Below are positions 57,153 through 64,000 of a DNA stretch of 64,000 nucleotides, in pieces. The position numbers were made by a program, and so were the translations under genes. The notes beneath the pieces are model-generated. The model did no database searches and had not been told where the DNA came from. It worked only from the letters and a program-made list of their open reading frames with translations. The stretch comes from Hirsutella rhossiliensis (Eukaryota; Ascomycota; Sordariomycetes; Hypocreales; Ophiocordycipitaceae), in assembly GCF_020360975.1 (NCBI RefSeq), contig NW_025408674.1:2604001-2668000 (forward strand), written 5' to 3'. Position 1 is the first letter of the stretch. Every line of letters begins with the position of its first letter.

Positions 57153-58070
57153 CTAGACTAGAATATGGCCCCTCATGACCTGGACCGCGGTGCCAGCCAG
57201 CTTGACGGTGTGAATGATGGAGTCTTGCATGTCCACATCGACGACGATGTTGCTCTCCTTGCCCATCTCGACGCCCTGGGTGATGTTGTATCTACGGGTC
57301 GGGGTATCCTGCTCGTGTCGGACGGTGCTGAGGAAGGAACTCAAGCAACATGCCGCGGAGCCAGTGGCCGGGTCCTCGAAGGTGTGCTCCATCATCCTGG
57401 TGCGCAGGGAGACGACGGATTGGTCATTGTCGTGACGGCGAGAGTCTGTGCGGACATAGTAGTACCTTCCGAGGAAGCCCTTGCGCCAGCCGTCGTCGAG
57501 AATCTGGTCAACAGGGGTAGGGGTGCTGATGTGCTCGACCTGGGCAAGCAACTCCAGGGAGGGCAGTTCGATGAGGATAAAGGCGACACCGTTGACAATG
57601 CTGAAGACGGGGGCGTTGAGCTCGAGCTCGCGGATCTGAGCCACGGCGGGGAGCTGGGCGTCGGAGAGGGACAGGTCACGGGGGCGCTTGGCGTGGAGGT
57701 GGACATCGTGGGGGATGGTGGCCTGGACGAGACGGGGGCCGAGCTGGCTGAGGGCAATGGGGCCGGCCTTTGTGACGAGGGTGGTGACGCCCTGGCCGAG
57801 GAGGGCGACGGCGGTGCCGATGGTGGGGTGGCCGGCGAAGGGGATCTCGTCAAAGGGCAGGAAGATGTCGATGTGGCGACGGGAGTCGGCGGCGGGGTCG
57901 GGGACGTCGTGGAGGAAGACGGTCTCGGACAAGTTGAACTCGCGGGCGACGGTCTGTTTCTGCTGCTGCGTAGGCTTAGGGCCCGAGGCGGGGATGGTGA
58001 CTATGGCGACGGGGTTGCCGCGGAAGCGAGTCTCTGTGAAGACGTCGAGAGTGACAAAGGGGAGTTCCAT
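57153..58070 (-). CDS. PhzF-family protein (phenazine biosynthesis-like isomerase fold)
   Basis: Single exon, 305 aa, the usual length of the family. PhzF-type proteins have two similar alpha/beta halves and act as isomerases or epimerases; eukaryotic members mostly have unknown substrates and there is no phenazine pathway here. Motifs seen: the N-terminal VTLDVFTETRFRGNPVAIV, the conserved acid in FNLSETVFL (expected catalytic Glu), FLPFDEIPFAGHPTIGTA, and in the second half FEDPATGSAACCLSSFL. The start is the first ATG and needs no intron. A 330-codon open frame on the opposite strand is a shadow of this gene caused by its codon bias. Confidence 0.9.
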   Translation of the reverse strand: MELPFVTLDVFTETRFRGNPVAIVTIPASGPKPTQQQKQTVAREFNLSETVFLHDVPDPAADSRRHIDIFLPFDEIPFAGHPTIGTAVALLGQGVTTLVTKAGPIALSQLGPRLVQATIPHDVHLHAKRPRDLSLSDAQLPAVAQIRELELNAPVFSIVNGVAFILIELPSLELLAQVEHISTPTPVDQILDDGWRKGFLGRYYYVRTDSRRHDNDQSVVSLRTRMMEHTFEDPATGSAACCLSSFLSTVRHEQDTPTRRYNITQGVEMGKESNIVVDVDMQDSIIHTVKLAGTAVQVMRGHILV

Positions 58071-60791
58071 GGTGGCGACGATGATGGGCTGCGTCTTGCA
58101 AGTGGGCGAAAGAGGATACTTTATCTGAAGTCCATGAGGGAGTCGTCATTTGCCTAAGCCGAGTCTACCCTCTCGTTGTGCCGAGGTCCTCTGGTGTGTC
58201 ATTTGTGTCATTCGAGGTTGATTCCGTATCTCGGAGCATTGCGAGGCAGCTTCAGGCAGAAAGGAGAGGGTTTAAACGGGGTTGTTGGCCGACCGAGGGT
58301 GGCCGTGTAAGCGTATGGAGGCGTGGTGGACTTGCGGCCGTTGTTGATCAGCCGGTTATCGTATCATTGCGGATACTCGAGTCAACTATAGGGCGCGCGC
58401 GCGTCGCGAGTGGAACTGGCGACCGGCGGCCCAAGCCCGGGATGATATTCGACATGTGGTTAGACATGTGGTTGGATGCGAACAGCCTTGAAGATGCGAT
58501 GGCGGGTGCGCACAGGAAGTAGGCGGTGCAAGCAGCCCGTTCGGTCAGTGAGCAAAAACGGCTTGCTGGGATGGCTTGGGCAATTCCATGAGGACGCCCC
58601 ACCCGGGCCTGGACCCTTTTTCAGGCCCGGTTACCCTGGAGCCAGCAGAGTATTAGTTAATCTTGCGTACTGTACTGGAGCAGATTCACCATTTGGACTT
58701 TGCACTGTGCAAGTCTCGAGTAGAGCAGATGGGACGAACGGGTTGGATAGACTGGTTCCCGGGCCTCTTGGGGCAGCGGCCTGGAGGATGGACAGATGGA
58801 CAGATGGACAGATGGACAGATGGACAGATGCTGCAGCACAAGTATGTACAGTACGGCACTGTACCGTCCCGTCCAACAGCCGACGATAAGGGGCCAATGG
58901 TGCTCCATCCGGAACAAGCATAACCATGCGCAGGCATGGCAAGGAAGGGGGTGGAATGGAGACAAACGACGTCGTGCTGCCGACAGGCTGCGGTTTGCCT
59001 GCAGAGCGCCGCGGCCCGGGGTCGCATCTGGACTGGGCCGTGCTACTGCGAGATGTGCATCATCTCATGTACTGTATGTAGGTACGAATCTGTGTGACCA
59101 TATGTACACGGTCACCAGGTCCCCGCGGCCCGCGGGAGATGCCGGCAAGCCTGAGCCGCTGGAAAAGAGCTCCCCGTGGTTGGATGATCAGAGGCAAGGG
59201 AAAGAGGCTCGTGGACGGGCACGGAGTGGTACTGGATCCGTCCGGCAAACACACCCGCCAGCCTTTTCCCCGAGGTATCATCACTAGCAGGCAATGGTGA
59301 GGTCACGACTCAGGCAGCCAACAGCCCATGGCGACATGCAAAAGAAAGGCAGCCGGAGCTCCTGGTTTCGATTGGCGAGAGCGGCTGCGCCAGCTGAAAC
59401 GACAAGACAGTGGTCGGACGGGGGAAAAACAAAAAAAACGCTGGGCCGATGGAAGGACGAGACAAGTGAAGAAGAAGAAGAAAAACAAAGCCATCGAGCG
59501 GAGCCCCCCTTATTTTGCACAGTAACTCACCGTACAGTACAGTAGGCTGCTGTCTCGGGACTATTGGTTGGCAGACGCAACGAAGAAAAAGGGTCATGGA
59601 GGATGGTGTGGGGCTTTCGAAGTCTCTCCCCTGTACTATGATTTGTCGCTTCAGATACGTAGAGTAGGTAGGTAGGCAGGTAGCGAAGTACCTGAGCACT
59701 GTAAAGAAGAAATACATAACTTAACTACATCTATACTACAGTACAGTACAGTGCCTTGTCCGTGGCAAAAAAACAAGGGAAAGAAAGAGCAGCAGGTCCC
59801 TGGATTTCTGCGTCAGACTGGGTCGCCCGGCCCGACCAGATGATCCGCCACGAGGTTTCAAGGGAGGAAGTAGCGGTACTGTTGGTCAGCTTTGTTCACC
59901 TTCACACGCATGCATGTGCAGTGTGCAGACAGGAGCAAACGACCGCGACACCCCCGTCTCGCGTGGGCCAGCTGTGTATATTGTATGTTCGAATGACGCA
60001 GATCGAATCAATGGACGACACGCGAGTCTGTGCCAAACATGCCTCTCTCTTGTCTTTGCCTTCAGCCGTCGTCGGCCCGCCGTCCAGAACACTGCACGGG
60101 CGACAATGATGACAAGGGAAGGCCGTGAATGAACACATGTACCGGTACCGGGACGGTGGGCGGTTGTCCAGGCCGCCAGTACGTACCGTTGCGAACCTGC
60201 TACCCTTGCTGGAATGCGCCTCCCTTTTCACTGAGGGCCCCGGTTTTTGGTGACACTGCATCGGGGGGGCCCCACTGACGTTTAGAGGGCCCACTTCGGC
60301 AAGCTCGCAGCCACCTGCCGGCCAATAGGATGCAGGGGGAAAGAAAAAAAAAGTTCAAGCTCTGCTGCCTTTCCTCTTGTCCAGCCAACCGCCAGAAATC
60401 GCCTGAGCTCCTGCCTTCCCCCCCCCGTGGAGCCGCACCCCAAACTTGCTCCTTCCTCCCTAACAAACCCCTCTTCCTTCCTCGTCGTTGACCGCCCTCT
60501 TGTTGCCCAACTCCCCGTGCGCCCCGATTTCTCGTGGGATTCCATCTCGCGACCGTCCAAAACCCCCTTGCCCCCAATCTTCGCATTCCCCCTCCCTTGT
60601 CCCCCTCGGTCACTACTCCGTGCGACCCCGTCTCCTCAGCTGCGTACCGGAGAATCGCCGTCGCGCGTTCGTTCCTCATCCCCTTCGACCTCGAACGCCA
60701 TCGCCCGTTTGCTCCCCTTGAACAAACAATAACCTTCATCACCAACATCACCACCGCCGCCGTCGACCGCCAGGCAACGCCAACCCGAAAC
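58071..60791. other. long intergenic region with simple repeats
   Basis: 2721 bp between the divergent PhzF-like and GDS1-type genes. It contains an 8-bp tandem repeat at 58787-58830, several GTACAGTAC-type short palindromes (near 58847, 59532, 59738) and a strongly pyrimidine-rich stretch at about 60370-60790, probably the 5' leader of the GDS1-type gene. I see no supported gene. Confidence 0.55.
58787..58830. repeat. 8-bp tandem repeat (GATGGACA)5.5
   Basis: Five exact copies plus GATG, with no mismatches. Confidence 0.95.
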
Positions 60792-62013
60792 ATGCCGTAC
60801 AATACGCGCCGCAAGTCGCTCTCCCTGCTCAGTTTGGGCATCCACATCCCCGTCACCCACGCCGCTCGTGCTGCATCCAAGAGCGCTGCCCGACATGCTT
60901 CGTCGTCGGCGTCTGTCCCCTCGGCATCCCCTCCTGCAGACGCCCGTTCGCACTCACCCGAGTCGCATCCCAGCAAGCGCTACAAGAGATCCCACGCTGC
61001 CGACACGGCCGTCGAGCAGACGCCGCCGCCTTCGCCCCCTCCCGCCGCTGGTCTGGACGCGTCTAGCCAGAGGCCCAAGATTGTTCTCGAGGGCATCAAC
61101 GACGACATTGTCGAGGCGTCCATCCTCCAGCTGCAGTCGACCGCGAACCGGCCCCATCTCATCAAGGAGCTGGCGACCGTTCTATCCCAGAAGCTGTCGT
61201 CTGTGCAACAGTAAGTGCCCGTGAGCGCACCTTGGACTTCCCACATTCACTAACCCCTCTCCCCGCAGATCTGCAAATCCGTGCGCCATCATCTCCTCTC
61301 GCCTTGCCTCCTACATGAAGCGACCTTGCTGGTCTGCTCTGGCACCCTGCCCGCTAGCCAAGGAGCTCGAGACAGTTCACCCACGCCGAACCTACTTTTT
61401 CCTCACCACATACCCCCGGCAGCCGCTTCCCGACCCCAGCGTCACACGAGCGGTTCATCCTGCCATGATTACCCCGTCCGTCTCTCTTACCGATGACTCG
61501 GGATCCGACGACGTCGAGGCCCGCCGGAGAGAACTAAGTCCATCGCCCGAGGTCGACCTCTCATCGCCAGAGTTTGACGATGGCGATGATGACTTCGCTG
61601 ATTTCGCCATGCCCATGACCCCCATCGGGTCATTCAAGCCCCGCTACCTGAGGCAATCCCGGGACATGCGACACGACTCGCCGCCGCTGGAAAAGGACGA
61701 GCGCGAATTCACGCAAACGGCCGACGTGCTGCAGAAACGCAAACTCAGCGACGAGCTGCCCATCCCGGACACCATGGACCGTAATTCAGCCATGGAGTAC
61801 GGATTCCGGGACGACATTTGGTTTGGTGAAACCCGAACCGCCACCGCTGCTACCTTTATCACGAGCCCCGCCATGAAGCCGAGCGTCATGTCAACCTTGC
61901 GCAAAGAGGACGACGCCGACGCGTGGCTCAAGATCAACAAAATGTTTGAGTGGGATCAAAGCGCCGAGAGCATTGAGATTGACGAGCTCGACTGTCTTCT
62001 AGAGGGATGCTAG
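60792..62013 (+). CDS. GDS1-type winged-helix protein (putative nuclear regulator)
   Basis: Two exons, 60792-61210 and 61269-62013, giving 387 aa; the 58-nt intron has GTAAGT, CACTAAC and CCGCAG signals. The start MPYNTRRKSLSLLSLGIHIPVTHAAR is a basic N-terminus. A bipartite-looking basic stretch SKRYKRSH follows. The winged-helix domain covers about residues 100-190 (DDIVEASILQLQ, NRPHLIKELATVL, SANPCAIISSRLASYMKR, HPRRTYFFLT), interrupted by the intron. The C-terminal half is acidic and Ser/Pro-rich and ends in an acidic segment (ESIEIDELDCLLEGC), which could be an activation region. The winged-helix block resembles the domain named after yeast Gds1; its target genes are unknown. In-frame non-ATG starts upstream were rejected. 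Confidence 0.83.
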
Positions 62014-62364
62014 ATCTAAGACTTGTCCTTTTTTGAGTTTGCGACTGGCGCATGGAGTTTTGGGAAAAGTCGGCGAAAAACGAAGACTTGCCGCCTGGGG
62101 AACGGAATATTTGACACAAGATTTACGCGTGGTGCGTTTTGTACAACATGTACAGGTAGACGGCGCCTCTTTTTCTCTCCTGGTTGCGATGTCGCGACGA
62201 TCTGGATGCATGTACGAAAAACCATGGATACGAAGGCGCACAGGGTTGTACATAGTAAGGGAATCTCCAAGAACGACATGCCACTCTGCACTGCACGCGC
62301 TACATATACACGTCCTTGAGTGCTAAGTACAGTGCCTGCCGAGGGAAATGTGTTTTGTGAGCGC
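62014..62364. other. intergenic, convergent 3' ends
   Basis: 351 bp between the stops of the GDS1-type gene and the OMS1-like gene. No gene was recognised. Confidence 0.55.
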
Positions 62365-63644
62365 TCACGCCCGGTCAGTCACTCGGAGCTCGACCCAGAC
62401 GAGGGTGCCTAACTGCCAAAAGTTGGGGCGATGGAGCTTGGCCACCTCGAGTCCCGGAGTCGTCTTGACTGCCTCGTCAACCAAAGCTTCAATGTCCCTG
62501 TTCCACCAGCAGCCATACTTGTCAAAGTGCTTGCCGGCATACTTGTCCAGCAGGCCGTTGACCAGACCGTACCAGCCCTTTCCGTGTTCGAGCAGGATGA
62601 TGCGGCCAGTGTCCGGCCTGACGACGGAAGCGAGGTTGGAGAGGACGGCAACGGGGTCGGAGACGGAGCAGAGACCAAAGGTTTGGATGACGGTGTCGTA
62701 TTTCATATCGGCATCGGCTGCTGGCTTCACGGGCAATGTGGCAGGCGGCGGCGGCAGCGGGCGGTGGGTGTCGGAGTTGATGAGTCGGAGGTGGCCGCGA
62801 AGGAAGGAGAGTTGACCGCCAGAGTGATCGGCCATGGTGGAGGCCTTGACGAGGGCAGCCGACGAGGCCATGGGGGGGACTGCCCTGACGAGACCTTTCC
62901 GGGCGACGTCAAGCATGTCGACGGAAATGTCCAAGCCGGTAAAGGACGCGATGCCGGGAAACGCAGGGCCAGGCGCGCTGCGCCCCTCGGCCACGGCGCA
63001 CAGCGGCAGCCAGTTGTAATACTCCAAGTTGCGACCGGTGCCCATGGCCACCTCGAGCACATGGCCCTTAGCACGCTTGGCAATCTGGCGGCGCAGGCCC
63101 GTGATGCCCATCCACCACTCGGACCCGTCGAGGTCCCTGTCAAACCGCTCGGCATTGTCGCCCGTCAAGGCCGGGGGGCGGCCGGTGGGCGCAGTCTTTT
63201 CGTCTCGGCACGGGCAGGTGTCGAGGGACGCGACGGCAGTGCCGACGATGTAGAAGCCGAGGCATCCTGCGAGGAGGGCGCCGCCGGTGAGGGGGATCCA
63301 GGAGCGGCGCCAGAGGCTGAGGAGAGTGTCGGGCTGGGGGGGCGGCGGTAGGGGTGTTGTTGTGCCTGGTCGGCGCGTGGTCCTAGATGCGGCGGAGGTG
63401 TTATAACCCGCGGGCTTTCACGGGGAAGGGGGGCATTCGCAGCGTACGGCTTATACGGTCTGGCGACGCGGGAGGGAGTCTTTGGGCGAGGAGGAGGAGG
63501 AGGAGGAGGAGGAGGAGGATGCTTCTTGACCGGCGAAGAAGCCCCCGGGGGCTGGTGTGAGGCTCGCGAGGAGGAGCTGGCGAGGCGGCACCATTGCGAC
63601 GAGCAAGCGGCCCTGCTGGCGATGCCCCGCAAAGGCCCTGTCAT
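62365..63644 (-). CDS. OMS1-like mitochondrial SAM-dependent methyltransferase
   Basis: Two exons, 63644-63457 and 63382-62365, giving 401 aa. The N-terminus (MTGPLRGIASRAACSSQWCR) is basic and hydroxylated, like a mitochondrial presequence, followed by a polyproline run coded by a GGA/CCT repeat (about 63488-63519). A membrane helix (PLTGGALLAGCLGFYIVGTAV) comes next. The class I methyltransferase fold has its SAM motif LEVAMGTGRNLEYY, then FTGLDISVDMLDVAR and a post-motif RIILLEHGKGWYG. Yeast Oms1 is an inner-membrane methyltransferase. The intron is needed because the frame carrying the catalytic domain is closed upstream; two donors are in phase (GTATAAG at 63456 and GTACGC at 63447), so the exon 1 end is uncertain by three codons. 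Confidence 0.8.
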
Positions 63645-63919
63645 CTGTGTGCATATCCTTGGAGAAAAAGAATGTCGCCCCGGAGTCGCAATGGCAAAGC
63701 GCCGGTAAGTGATGGCGTCGAAAAAGTGGTCGGATTGTGGGGGCGGCCCGACGCCCTGGAGGAGTGGGGAAGAAGGTCCCGGCGGCATCGACTCGACGCA
63801 CTTGGCATACCCTACAGGAGCGTGAGTTTAAATGAACCGGGGTTTTACTGTACAGCGACACGAACGGATGACACTGAGCACTTCTGCTAGTTTCATCGAC
63901 TGTTGTCAAGAAAGAAGCC
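63645..63919. promoter_or_regulatory. divergent promoter region, OMS1-like / next gene
   Basis: 275 bp between divergent start codons, so both promoters must be here or overlap the genes. A TACTGTACAG element lies near 63845. Confidence 0.45.
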
Positions 63920-64000
63920 ATGGCGGGCCAGGGCGACCTGCAGGAGCTGCTGAGAATGCTCACGTCTCGAAAAGTCTCCATGATGGCGGCAATGGGCCAT
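63920..64000 (+). CDS. 5' end of an unidentified gene (runs off the window)
   Basis: ATG in a favourable context (AGAAGCCATGGC) with 27 open codons to the window end (MAGQGDLQELLRMLTSRK...). The segment looks helical with Leu/Met repeats. It is too short to identify, and an intron could follow at once. The call rests on the start context and the divergent position. Confidence 0.45.
   Translation, partial: MAGQGDLQELLRMLTSRKVSMMAAMGH

Noticed and set aside
57165..58157. 330-codon open frame on the plus strand
   Set aside because: It lies antisense to the PhzF-like gene, is Gly/Asp/Val-rich with no motif, and mirrors the codon bias of the real gene.
58787..58830. CRISPR-like array
   Set aside because: It is a contiguous 8-bp tandem repeat with no spacers in a eukaryotic genome.
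62431..63351. 306-codon open frame on the plus strand
   Set aside because: Antisense to the methyltransferase domain of the OMS1-like gene, with no recognisable domain.

Overview
The window is nuclear DNA of a filamentous ascomycete, most likely a Sordariomycete and probably of the order Hypocreales (inferred from the protein families). Genes are dense, proteins are fungal, and coding sequences are cut by short introns (about 50-100 nt) with GT..AG ends and CTAAC/CTGAC-like branch points. No RNA genes or CRISPR arrays were recognised. Gene models below were built by hand from reading frame, splice signals and family knowledge; phases sum to whole codons in every complete model.

Layout, left to right: 3' end of a SNF2-family ATPase (+, 1-1207); HSE1, ESCRT-0 (-, 1786-4080); ATG13, autophagy (-, 4891-7834); an ankyrin-RCC1-BTB-BTB protein of the Btb3/IBTK type (-, 9987-14760); NUP145, a nucleoporin precursor (-, 15724-21966), divergent from CDC31 centrin (+, 22888-23544); epsin ENT1 (-, 24236-26108); an unknown gene with a SUMO-interacting-motif-like tail, split by an LTR retrotransposon (gene pieces 26735-27788 and 33458-34457, element 27789-33457); NTF2 (-, 35717-36413); a probably secreted class C beta-lactamase-like protein (-, 37089-38878); a DUF7918 protein (-, 41603-43470); seipin (-, 44399-45687); a Cdc15/Imp2-type F-BAR/SH3 protein (-, 46211-49187), divergent from NOT1, the CCR4-NOT scaffold (+, 50003-56753); a PhzF-like protein (-, 57153-58070); a GDS1-type winged-helix protein (+, 60792-62013); an OMS1-like mitochondrial methyltransferase (-, 62365-63644); and the start of one more gene (+, from 63920).

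Most genes are conserved housekeeping genes: membrane traffic (HSE1, ENT1, ATG13, seipin), nuclear pore and transport (NUP145, NTF2), spindle pole (CDC31), cytokinesis (CDC15-like) and mRNA turnover (NOT1). They do not look like one pathway or a biosynthetic cluster.

The accessory feature is the chromodomain Ty3/gypsy element. Its 163-bp LTRs are almost identical, it is flanked by a 5-bp target duplication, and removing it with one duplication copy leaves the host frame open. Its own genes are broken by many frameshifts. Most of those I traced look like single-base losses in short homopolymers, so the element may be less dead than it appears. A 9-nt match between LTR and primer-binding region suggests Tf1-like self-priming.
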